Shown in pieces: positions 1 to 10,900 of a stretch of DNA of 64,000 nucleotides. The stretch lies in the NCBI RefSeq assembly GCF_902497555.1, contig NZ_CABVGP010000002.1, forward strand, positions 3,174,501-3,238,500, read 5' to 3'. A program made the translations under genes and the position numbers. The first letter of the stretch is position 1, and each line of letters begins with the position of its first letter. The stretch is from Amycolatopsis camponoti (lineage in GTDB: Bacteria; Actinomycetota; Actinomycetes; Mycobacteriales; Pseudonocardiaceae). The notes beneath the pieces were generated by a model. It saw nothing but the letters and a program-made list of their open reading frames with translations, searched no databases and was not told the DNA's origin.

Positions 1-890
1 TGCGGTTCCCGGACCGCCCGGACTCCCGCATCATCGCACTGCCCGCCTCGCTCGGCGGGGATGACGGGGTGGACGGTCTCAAGTGGATTTCCAGCTTCCC
101 CGGCAACGTGAAGAACGGGATCCCGCGGGCGTCGGCGGTGCTGATCCTCAACGACCCGGCCACCGGATATCCCATAGCCTGCCTGGAAAGCTCCATCATC
201 AGCGCCGCGCGCACCGCCGCTTCGGCCGCGCTCGCCGCGGCGGTGCTGAGCACGGTCCGCGGCCGCCCGCGCCGCGTCGGGTTCGTCGGGACCGGCCTGA
301 TCGCCCGCTTCATCCACACCTACCTGCAGGCGACCGGCTGGGAGTTCGACGAGATCGGCGTCCACGACCTGCACGCCGGATCGGCCGACGGGTTCCGCGA
401 CTACCTCGAAGGCACCGGCACCACCGCGCGGGTCACCGGCCACGGTGACGCCGAGAGCCTGATCCGCGCCAGCGACCTGGTCGTGTTCGCCACGGTCGCC
501 GCCGAACCGTACGTCACCGACGTCGACTGGTTCGCCCACGACCCGCTGGTGCTCAACATCTCGCTGCGCGACATCGCCCCGGAGATCGTGCTGGTGTCCA
601 CCAACGTCGTCGACGACGTCGACCACTGCCTCAAGGCGAACACGTCGCCGCACCTGGCCGAGCAGCTGACCGGCGACCGGGGCTTCCTGTCCGGCACGCT
701 GTTCGACGTGCTGACCGGCCGCCTCGAACCGCGGGCCGGCCGGCCGCTGATCTTCTCGCCGTTCGGCCTCGGAGTCCTCGATCTCGCGGTGGCGAAGTAC
801 GTGTACGACGAAACCGCGGCGGCGGGCGAGCTCCCGGTGGTCGACGGCTTCTTCCACGAGTTGGACCGGCACCGGCCCCCGGCCCGCTGA
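1..890 (+). CDS. sbnB: SbnB-like 2,3-diaminopropionate biosynthesis dehydrogenase (5' truncated)
   Basis: Partial gene of the ornithine cyclodeaminase/mu-crystallin family; the frame is open from base 3 and its start lies before the window. In the SbnB branch the enzyme oxidatively hydrolyses N-(1-amino-1-carboxy-2-ethyl)-glutamate with NAD+ to release L-2,3-diaminopropionate (Dap) and 2-oxoglutarate. Visible features are the KWISSFPGN stretch, the SIISAARTAA helix and the Rossmann dinucleotide loop GFVGTGLIAR at 280-310, then the conserved SLRDIAPE segment near 560. The SbnA partner follows after a 57-nt gap, so the two would make Dap in the cytosol for the NRPS downstream. The GTG at 69 is an internal valine codon, not the start. 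Assignment to SbnB and not to a true ornithine cyclodeaminase rests on the SbnA and NRPS neighbours as well as the sequence. Confidence 0.88.
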   Translation, partial: RFPDRPDSRIIALPASLGGDDGVDGLKWISSFPGNVKNGIPRASAVLILNDPATGYPIACLESSIISAARTAASAALAAAVLSTVRGRPRRVGFVGTGLIARFIHTYLQATGWEFDEIGVHDLHAGSADGFRDYLEGTGTTARVTGHGDAESLIRASDLVVFATVAAEPYVTDVDWFAHDPLVLNISLRDIAPEIVLVSTNVVDDVDHCLKANTSPHLAEQLTGDRGFLSGTLFDVLTGRLEPRAGRPLIFSPFGLGVLDLAVAKYVYDETAAAGELPVVDGFFHELDRHRPPAR

Positions 891-947
891 CCCGGACCGC
901 GGCGAACCCGCCCGGCCGATTCTCTCCCGCACGAATAGGGGTTGTGC

Positions 948-1943
948 GTGCCCATCATCTCGGCTCCGCAGGAATACAACGAAGACAACCTGTACGTGGA
1001 TCTCCGGCCGGCCTTCGGGCAGGCCCTGTACCTCAAGTGCGAGGCGTTCAACTTCGCCGGCTCGGTGAAGCTGAAGGCGGCGCTGGAGATGATCACGAGC
1101 GCGGAGCGGCGAGGCCTGCTCACGCCCGGTTCGACGCTGGTGGAATCCTCCTCGGGCAACCTCGGGGTCGCGCTGAGCATGATCGCCGCCGACCGCGGTT
1201 ACGGCTTCGTCTGCGTGACCGACGCGCGCTGCAACGAGGCGACCCGCCGGATGATGGAAGCCTTCGGCGCCCGGGTGCACGTCGTCACCGAGCCGATCCC
1301 GGACGGCGGGTTCCTCGGCGCGCGCATCGCCCACGTGCGGATGCTGTGCGCGCAGAACGGGTTCGTCTGGCTGAACCAGTACGCGAACCGGGACAACTGG
1401 ATGGCGCACTACCTCACCACCGCGCCCGCCATCGCCCGGCAGTTCCCCGGCATCGACGTGCTGTTCGTCGGCGCGGGCACCACCGGGACGCTGATGGGGT
1501 GCGCCCGGTACTTCCGCACCGCCCGCCGGGCGCCGCGGATCGTGGCCGTGGACGTCGAAGGGTCGGTGACCTTCGGCCGGGCGCCCGCGCGCCGGCTGAT
1601 CCCGGGGCTGGGCACCAGTGTCCGCCCGGGCATCCTGAACGAGTCCTTTGTAGACGAAGTCGTGCACGTGTCCGAGCCGGACGCGGTACGCCGCTGCCGG
1701 GAGCTGGCCGGGCGGGGCTTCCTGTTCGGCGGGTCCACCGGCACGGTCATCGCGGGCGCGCTGGCCTGGCTCGACGCGAACACCGGGACCTCGCCGGTCA
1801 CGGCGGTCGCCATCGCGCCGGACTTCGGGGAGCGCTACCTCGCCACCGTCTACGACGACGCGTGGGTGCGCGAATCCTACTGGCCCGCATACGAACCGGC
1901 GTACGAAGACGGCCGGCTGTCCGAACTGAACGCCGCGCACTGA
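948..1943 (+). CDS. sbnA: SbnA-like PLP-dependent 2,3-diaminopropionate synthase subunit
   Basis: Fold-type II PLP enzyme of the cysteine synthase family, 331 aa. SbnA proteins condense O-phospho-L-serine with L-glutamate to N-(1-amino-1-carboxy-2-ethyl)-glutamate, the substrate of the SbnB-like neighbour. The family signatures are present: [10 protein letters not shown] carrying the probable Schiff-base lysine (about residue 41), SSSGNLG for substrate binding and the glycine-rich phosphate loop [11 protein letters not shown] chose GTG at 948 because AGGGG (937-941) lies 6 nt upstream and the protein then begins MPIISAPQ; the TTG at 942 would add two residues. The NRPS starts 16 nt downstream, so the three genes are probably co-transcribed. 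A plain cysteine synthase is possible but unlikely in this context. Confidence 0.87.
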   Translation: MPIISAPQEYNEDNLYVDLRPAFGQALYLKCEAFNFAGSVKLKAALEMITSAERRGLLTPGSTLVESSSGNLGVALSMIAADRGYGFVCVTDARCNEATRRMMEAFGARVHVVTEPIPDGGFLGARIAHVRMLCAQNGFVWLNQYANRDNWMAHYLTTAPAIARQFPGIDVLFVGAGTTGTLMGCARYFRTARRAPRIVAVDVEGSVTFGRAPARRLIPGLGTSVRPGILNESFVDEVVHVSEPDAVRRCRELAGRGFLFGGSTGTVIAGALAWLDANTGTSPVTAVAIAPDFGERYLATVYDDAWVRESYWPAYEPAYEDGRLSELNAAH

Positions 1944-1959
1944 CCGGGAGAACGTCAGC

Positions 1960-4900
1960 ATGTCGCAGAACGCATCCGGAGCCGCCCTGCCGCTGTCGGC
2001 CGCGCAGCTCGAAGTCTGGTACGCCCAGCAGCTCGACCCGGGCAACCCGATCTGGAACATCGCCGAGTACTACGAGATCGACGGCCCACTGCGCGAGGAC
2101 GTCTTCACCGACGCGGTGCGCCGCGCGGTGACCGAGGCGGAGTGCCTGCGGGTCCGGTTCCACGCCGAGGGCGACACCGTGCGCCAGGTCGTCGAGCCGC
2201 TGACCGGGTCGCCGCTGACGGTGCTGGACTTCGCGGCCGAGCCGGACGCGCTGGAGTGGATGCGGGCCGACGTGCGCCGGCCGGTGGACCCGGCCGACCC
2301 GGACGCGGCGTTGTACACGATGGCCCTGCTCCGGCTGGGCGAGGAGAAGCACTACTTCTACACGCGGGCACACCACGTCCTGTGGGACGGCTTCAGCGAA
2401 GCGGTGTTCGCCCGGCGCGTCGCCGTGATCTACACCGCGCTCTTGGAAGGCGGCGACCCGGCCGAAGGCGCGTTCGAGCCGCTTTCGGTCCTGCTCGCCG
2501 ACGAACAGTCCTATCTGGACTCGAAGCAGGCCGAGCGCGACCGCGAGTTCTGGGCCGGCCGGCTCCCGGAGACCCCGGAGCTCACCACCGTGGCGAGCCG
2601 TCCGGTGGTCCCCGCGGACGGCTTCCTCCGCCGCGGCGCGACGCTGGACGCGACCGCCGCCGCGGCCCTGCGCGCACTGGCGTGGGAAGACCGGGCGGCG
2701 TGGCCGACGTTCGTGATCGCCGCGATGGGCGCGTACCTGCAGCGGCTGACCGGCGGCCCCGAGGTCGTCCTCTCGCTGCCGGTGACCGCCCGCACCACCG
2801 ACACGACCCGCGCGATCCCCGGCATGCGCGCCAACGTGCTGCCGCTGCCCCTGGCCATCCGCCCGGCGATGACCCGCGGCGAGCTGCTCGGCCACGTCGG
2901 CAAGGAGGTCCGCCGGACGCTGAAGCACCAGCGCCACCGCGGCCGCGAAGTGCGGGGCCTGATCGGCCTGCCGCCCACCGACACCCGGCCGTTCGGGCCG
3001 GAGCTGAACGTCGCGTCCTTCGTGGAGCAGCTGCGGTTCGGCTCGTGCCCCGGCCGCACGCACAACCTGTCCACCGCGCCGAACGACGACCTCTCCATCA
3101 CCGTCTACGACACCGAAGACGGCGAGCTCGGCGTCCTCTTCGACGGCAACCCGAAGCTGTACACCGAAGCCGACCTCGACCGGCTCGCCCACCGGTTCCT
3201 CGGCTACCTCCGCGACCTGGGCGGCTGGCCGGCCGACCGGCCCCTCGGCGGGATCGACGTGCTCGACCCGGCCGAGCGCGAGCTGCTGGCCCGGTGGACC
3301 GGCACCAGCGGCGCACCGGAATTCACCGGCGTCGTCGAGCGGGTCGACGCGATCGCCGCCGCCCGGCCCGACGCGGTCGCGGTGGTCGACGACGCCGGTG
3401 AGACCACCTACGCGGACCTGGGCGGCCGCGCGGCCGCCATCGCCCGGCAATTGCGGGACCGCGGGCTGGCGAAGGGCGATCGCGTCGGCATCCTCGACGG
3501 GCCCGGCTCCGGGTTCATCGCGGCGATGCTCGGCGTCTGGGCGGCGGGCGGCGCCTACGTCCCCCTCGACACGCGCGCCCCGGCCGCGCGCACGGCCCAG
3601 CTGATCGCCGAAAGCGGGGCCACGGCGGTGATCGCGGCCCCCGGGCACCGGGAGGCCGCCGCCGCGCTCGGCGTGGACCCGGTCGTGCCCGGGGGCGCCG
3701 TCGCCGGCCGCCTGCTCGACGCGGCGGTGCCCACCGAGGCCGACGACCTCGCCTACGTCCTGTTCACCTCCGGCTCCACCGGCACGCCCAAGGGTGCGAT
3801 GGTCACCCACGGCGGGCTGGTCAACCACCTCCAGGCCAAGGTCGACGACCTCGGCCTGCGCGACGACGACGTCGTGGTGCAGAACGCGCCGCTGTCGTTC
3901 GACATCTCGATCTGGCAGATGATCTGCGCCCTGGTCCTCGGCGGCCGTGTGCGGGTGGTCGGCCGGGAGGTCGCCGGCGACCCGGCGGCGCTGTTCGGCG
4001 TCACCGCACTGGAGACCGTCACGATCCTCGAGGTCGTGCCCTCGCTGCTGCGGGCCGCGCTCGACTCCTGGGACGACGGTGCCCCGGTCCCGGCCCTGCC
4101 GGAGCTGCGCGAGCTGGTCGTGACCGGCGAGCCGCTGCCCCCGGACCTGTGCCGCCGCTGGTTCTCGCGGTTCGCCGGGATCCCGATGGTCAACGCCTAC
4201 GGGCCGACCGAGTGCGCCGACGACGTCACGCACGCGCTGCTCACCGCCGGCAGCCCGCTCGACGGGCCGCTGGTGCCGATCGGGCACGCCGTGCGCAACA
4301 CCCGGCTCTACGTGCTCGGCGACGGCCTGCGCCCGGTCCCGCCCGGCGTCCCGGGAGAGCTGTACGTCGCCGGGCACGGCGTCGGCCGCGGCTACCTGGC
4401 CGACCCCGGCCGCACCGCCACGACGTTCCTGCCGGACCCGTTCCAGCCCGGCTCGGGCGCGCGGATGTACCGCACCGGTGACGTCGTGCGCCACCGGGAA
4501 GACGGGCAGCTGGAGTTCCTCCGCCGCCGCGACCGCCAGGTCAAGATCCGCGGGCACCGCATCGAGATCGGCGAGGTCGAGGTCGCGCTGCGCGGGCTGC
4601 CCGGCGTCACCGACGCCGTGGTCGTCGTGGGCACCGACCCGGCCGGCCAGAAGCGGCTCGTCGGCTACGTCGTCGGCGACGGCGACCCCGAGCAGTGGCG
4701 AGCCGCGACGGCCGGACGTCTCCCGGCGCACCTGGTGCCGTCGGTCTTCGAAGCGCTGCCGGCGCTCCCGCTCACGCCGAACGGCAAGGTCGACCTCAAG
4801 GCGCTGCCGGAGCCTCGCGTGGACACCGGCGCCGACGTCCGCGCCCCGCGGACCGCGAACGAAGAGCTCGTCACCACGGCGTTCGCCGAGGTCCTCGACG

Positions 4901-7900
4901 TGGCGCGGGTCGGCGTCGACGACAGCTTCTTCGACCTCGGCGGGCACTCCCTGCTCGGCACCCGGCTGATCGGGAAGCTGCGCCGGGCCACCGGGATCGA
5001 GCTTTCCCTCAAGGACCTGTTCGGCGCCCCGAAGGCCGCCGACCTGGCCGCGCTGCTCGACGGCCCGCTCCGGCCCCGGCCCCCGCTCGAGCGCGCGGAG
5101 CGGCCGGCGCGCATCCCGCTTTCGCCCGCCCAGCAACGGTTGTGGTTCCTCGACCGGATGGAAGGCCCGAGCGGCACCTACAACGTGCCCGCGGTGACGC
5201 GGCTGTCCGGCGACCTCGACCGCGACGCCCTCGAGCAGGCGGTCTGGGACCTCATCGCCCGCCACGAGACCCTGCGCACGGTCTTCCCCGACGACGGCGG
5301 CGAACCCCGTCAGGTGGTCCTCGCCCCCGATGCCGCCCGGCCGCCGCTGGTCCTCGTCGAGACCACCGAGGACGACCTCGCCGAAGACCTGGCCGAGGCG
5401 GGCGCGCACGTCTTCGACCTGGCGACCGAGATCCCGGTGTGTCCGACGCTGTTCGAGCTGGCCGAGCGCGAGCACGTCCTGCTCGTGGTGGTGCACCACA
5501 TCGCCGCCGACGGCTGGTCGGCCGCCCCGCTGGCCCGCGACCTGAGCGCCGCCTACAACGCCCGTAAGCACGGGCAGGCGCCGGACTGGACGCCCTTGGA
5601 AGTCCAGTACGCCGACTACACGAGCTGGCAGACCGAACTGCTCGGCGCCGACGACGACCCGGGCAGCCTCGCGAACGAGCAGATCGAGTACTGGCGGGCC
5701 GAGCTTGTCGGGCTGACCACCGACCTCAACCTCCCGCTCGACCGGCCGCGGCCGGAGAACCGGACGCCACAGGGGGACACGCTCCACTTCCCGCTCGACG
5801 CGGGGCTGCACGCGGGCGTCATCGAGCTGGCCAGGACGTGCGGGGCCACGCCGTTCATGGTCGTGCAGGCCGCGCTCGCGACGCTGCTGTCCCGGATCGG
5901 CGGCAGTACGGACATCGCGCTCGTCAGCCCGGTCGCCGGACGCACCGAGCCGGTGCTCGACCCGCTGGTCGGGCTGTTCCTCAACACCGTGCTGCTGCGG
6001 ACCGACCTGTCCGGGGACCCGAGCTTCCGCGCGCTGCTGGCCCGGGTGCGCGAGACCGACCTCGCCGCCTACGCGCACCAGGACGTCCCGTTCGAGCGGC
6101 TGATGGAGACCGTCCGGCCGGCCCGCTCCGGCGGCGCGAAGACGATGTTCGAGGTCATCCTGACCTTCCAGAACAACGAGCGGCCCGAGGTCGCGATGGA
6201 CGGGCTGACCGGCGACTTCGCGCTGGCCACGAACGGCACCGCGAAGTTCGACCTGTCGTTCGACTTCGTCGAGGACTTCGGCGCCGACGGCACCCCGGCC
6301 GGGATGACCCTCGGCCTGGAGTACAGCACCGACCTGTTCTTCGAAGACACCGTCCGCCTGCTCGGCGAGCGCTTCCTGGCCGTGCTCGCTTCGGCCGTCG
6401 CCGATCCCGGGCAGCCGCTGTCCACTGTGGACCTGCTGGCCGCGGGGGAGCGCGAGACGCTGCTCGGGGACTGGAGCAAGCGCGCGGCCGGGGTACCGGA
6501 GCTGCTGGCCGGACTGCCGGTCGCCGTTCCCGCCCGGCCGCGTGTCTACCTGCTGGACGACCACCTCCGTCTCGTCCCGCCCGGCGTGCCGGGGTGGTGG
6601 TACGTCGCGTCGGCCCGGCCGATGACGACCACGGACACAAACCCCGTCCCGCTCGCCACGACCCTGGTGCCCAGCCCGTTCGGCAAGCCCGGCACGCGGA
6701 TGGCCGCGACCGGCCGCCGCGGCCGGTGGAGCCGCTACGGCGAGCCTGAGGTGCTCGAACCGGCCCAGCCGGAGACGCCCGAGCCCGAGGTCGTCGGCCC
6801 GCGCTCCCAGGAGCCGCGCAACCCGGCCGAAGAGACGCTGTGCCGGCTCTTCGCCGAGGTGCTCGGCCGCGAGAGCGTCGGCATCGACGACAACTTCTTC
6901 GAGTGCGGCGGGCATTCGCTGCTCGTCACCAAGCTGGTCGGCCGGATCGAGGCCGTCCTGCACGCCGGGCTGACCATCCGCGAGGTCTTCGAGAACCAGA
7001 CACCGGCGCAGCTCGCGGCCCGCCTCGGCGACACGAGCACCCGCCCGGCGCTGACCGCGGGCCCGCGTCCCGGCCGCGTGCCGCTGTCGTTCTCGCAGCA
7101 GCGGTTGTGGTTCCTCAACCAGTTCGAGGGGCCGGGCGCCACCTACAACATCCCGATCGCCCTGCGCCTGAGCGGGAAGCTCGACGTCGAAGCGATGCGG
7201 GCCGCGCTGCGGGACCTCGTCGAGCGGCACGAGGTGCTGCGCACGGTGTACCCGCAGGTCGACGGCGAAGGCGTGCAGCTCGTGCTGGCCGCGACCGAAG
7301 CGGAGCCGGACCTGCCGGTCGTCACCACCGGTCCCGACCGGATGGACGAGGTGCTGCGCGAGGCCGCGCGCACCGCGTTCGACGTGACGCGGGACGTGCC
7401 GCTGCGCCCGACGCTGTTCGCCGTCGCCCCGGACGAGCACGTGCTCCTGCTGGTGCTGCACCACATCGCCGGCGACGGCTGGTCGGCCGCCCCGCTGGCG
7501 CGCGACCTCGCGCGGGCCTACGCCCGCCGGCTCGACGGCCTGGCCCCGGACTGGGCGGCGCTGCCGGTGCAGTACGCGGACTACGCGCTGTGGCAGCGCG
7601 ACCTGCTGGGCGACGCCGGCGACCCGGAAAGCCTGCAGGCGCGCCAGCTCGCGTACTGGAGCGAAGCGCTCGACGGCCTGCCCGGCGAGCTGCCGCTGCC
7701 GGTCGACCGGCAGCGCCCGGCGACCTCGACCTACCGCGGCGACATCGTCCCCTTTACCCTCGACGCGGACCTGCACGCCCGGCTCGACCGGCTGGCCGCC
7801 GAGACGGGCTCGACGGTGTTCATGGTGCTGCAGGCCGCCGTCGCCGCGGTGCTCGGCAAGTACGGCGCGGGCGACGACATCCCGCTCGGCACCCTGGTCG

Positions 7901-10900
7901 CGGGCCGCACCGACGCCGCGCTGGCCGACCTGGCCGGGTTCTTCGTCAACACGCTCGTGCTGCGCGTCGACCTCGCCGGCGACCCGGCGTTCCGGGAGCT
8001 GCTGGGCCGGGTCCGGGAGACCGACCTCGCCGGGTACGGCCACCAGGACGTCCCGTTCGAACGGCTCGTCGAGGTGCTCAACCCGCCGCGCGTGCGGGCT
8101 CGCCACCCGCTGTTCCAGGTCGCGATCACGTTGCACAGCAACGAAACCCCGCACGTGGAGCTGCCCGGCCTGACCCTGGGTGGCGAGCTGGTGCCGACCG
8201 GCACCGCCGACCTGGACCTGCACTTCGAGTTCGCCGAAGAGCGGACCGACGGCAACGCCTGCGCCGGTGTTCTTTCGCTGATCAAGTACAGCGCCGACCT
8301 CTTCGACCGCGAGACGGTGCAACGGCTGGCCGACGGGCTCGTGCGGTTCCTCGACCGCGCGCTCGCCGGGCCGGAGCTGCCGCTCAGTCAGGTCGGGGTG
8401 CTCAGCCCGGCCGAGGAACACCGGCTGCTCGTCGAGTGGAACGACACCGAGCGTCCGCTCGACTGGACCGACGTCGTCGCCCGGGTGCGCGAGTTCGCCG
8501 GGCGCTTCCCGGAGCGGATCGCGGTCGGCGACGAGCACGGCGAAACGACGTACGCGGACCTCGTCCGCCGGGCCAACGCCGTGACCACCCGGCTGCGGGA
8601 CGCCGGGGCCGCGACCGGTTCGCTGGTCGCGCTGCTGGCCGAGCCGGGCGCCGGGTACGTCGCGGCGGTGCTCGGGGTCCTCGGCGCCGGCTGCGCCTAC
8701 CTGCCGCTGGACGCCGCCGCGCCGGTCGTCCGGAACGCCGGCCTGCTGACCGAAAGCGCGCCGGTCGTCCTGCTGGCGGATCCGTCCCACGGGGTGCTCG
8801 CCGCCGAACTGGCCGGGGACGTCCCGGTCCTGACGCTCGACGGCGAAACCGCCGACGGCGCGCCGCTGTCCGGCGACGAGCTCGACTTGGCATACGTGCT
8901 GTACACGTCCGGGTCGACCGGCCGGCCCAAGGGCGCCATGGTGGCGCGCCGCGGCATGGCCAACCACCTGCTCGCCAAGGTCGAGGACCTCGGGCTCGGC
9001 GAGCGGGACGTGGTCGTGCACAACGCGCCGGTCACCTTCGACATCTCGGTCTGGCAGATGCTCGCGCCACTCGTCGCGGGCGGGCGGGTCCAGGTGACCG
9101 GACGTGAGTCGGCACGCGATCCCCGTGCCCTGTTCGCCACGGTGGCCGAGCACGGCGTCACCGTCCTGGAGATCGTGCCCTCCCTGCTGGCCGCCACCCT
9201 CGATGCCTGGGAGATCGAGGGTGGCGCACCGGCCCTGCCGGACCTGCGGCTGCTGGTCGTGACCGGGGAGGCGCTGCCGCCGCGATCCTGCGAACGCTGG
9301 CTCGCCCGGTTCCCCGGCGTCCCGCTGGTCAACGCCTACGGGCCCACGGAGTGCTCGGACGACGTCACGCACGCCGTGCTCACGACCGCGCCGGAGGGCT
9401 CGCGGACGCCGATCGGCTCGCCGCTGCGCAACACCGCGCTCTACGTCCTCGACGACCACCTGCGGCCGGTCCCGGCCGGGGTGCCGGGCGAGCTGTACGT
9501 CGGCGGGCTCGGCGTCGGCCGCGGTTACCTGGCCGATCCCGTGCGCACCGCCGCGACCTTCGTGCCGGACCCGTTCCGGCCGGGTACAGGGGAGCGGATG
9601 TACCGCACCGGCGACCTCGTCGTGCTGCGCGCCGACGACCGGCTGGAGTTCCTGCACCGCCGCGACGACCAGGTCAAGATCCGCGGCAACCGCATCGAGC
9701 TGGGCGAGATCGAGGCCGCGCTGCGGGCGCAGCCCGAGATTCGCGACGCGGTCGTGCAGCCCCATGGCGACGAGCTGGCCGCCTACGTCGTGCTCCACAG
9801 CGCGCTCCCCGACGACGAGCTGCGCGGACGGCTCGCCCGCGCCGTGCCCGGCTACATGGTGCCGGGGGCGTACGTCCGGCTGGAGACGCTTCCGCTGACC
9901 CCGAACGGCAAGGTCGACCGCAAGGCGCTGGTGCCGCCGAGCACCGGCGCGGCGGAACCCGGCCGGGCCCCGGAAACCGAGCGCGAACGACGGCTGCAGG
10001 CCCTCTTCGCCGAGGTGCTGCGCCGCGACGTCGGCGTGACGGACGACTTCTTCGCCCACGGCGGGCATTCGCTGCTGGCCACCCGGCTGGCCAGCCGGAT
10101 CCGCACCGAGCTGGACGCCGAGGTGTCGGTCCAGGACCTCTTCGACCACCCGACGGCCGCCGGGCTCGCCGGCCGGCTGGACCGGGCACGGACCCGGGCC
10201 GCGTTGGTGGCCCGGCCGCGCCCCGGCGTGCTTCCGCTGTCGTTCGCGCAGCAGCGGCTGTGGTTCCTGAGCCGGTTCGAGGAGCAGAGCGCGGCGTACA
10301 CGCTGTCCGTCGCGGTGAAGCTCACGGGACGCGTCGACACCGAGGCGCTCGCCGCCGCTTTCGACGACGTCGTCGCGCGGCACGAGAGCCTGCGGACGGT
10401 CTTCCCCGACCACGACGGCGTGCCGTACCAGGAGATCATCGAGGCGACGGGGTTGTGCACCGCCGCCGAGGTCACCGCGGGCGAGCTGGACGACGCCGTG
10501 CGCGCCACCACCCGCCGCGGGTTCGACCTGGCCGTGGAGCCGCCGGTACGGGCCACCCTGCTCAGCACCGGCGAGCGGTCGCACGTGCTGGTCGTCGTCC
10601 TGCACCACATCGCCGCCGACGGCTGGTCGTTCGGGCCGCTGACCCGCGACCTCTCCCACGCCTACGCCGAACGGCGGGCCGGGCGGGTGCCGGAGTGGGT
10701 GCCGCTGCCCGTGCAGTACGCGGACTTCGCCCTGTGGCAACGGGATCTGCTCGGTGCCGAGGACGACCCGGACAGCCTCGCCGCGCGGCAGCTGGACCAC
10801 TGGCGCACCGCACTGGCCGGGCTCCCGGACCAGCTGGAGCTGCCCACCGACCACCCCCGGCCCGCCGTGGCCGACGGGCGCGGCGACCGCGTGTACTTCG

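Noticed and set aside
1798..10854. A 9-kb open frame on the minus strand opposite the NRPS
   Set aside because: It is the complementary-frame shadow of high-GC third-position bias. Its translation is Arg/Gly/Gln/Val-rich with no recognisable domain, while the + strand encodes perfect NRPS motifs.
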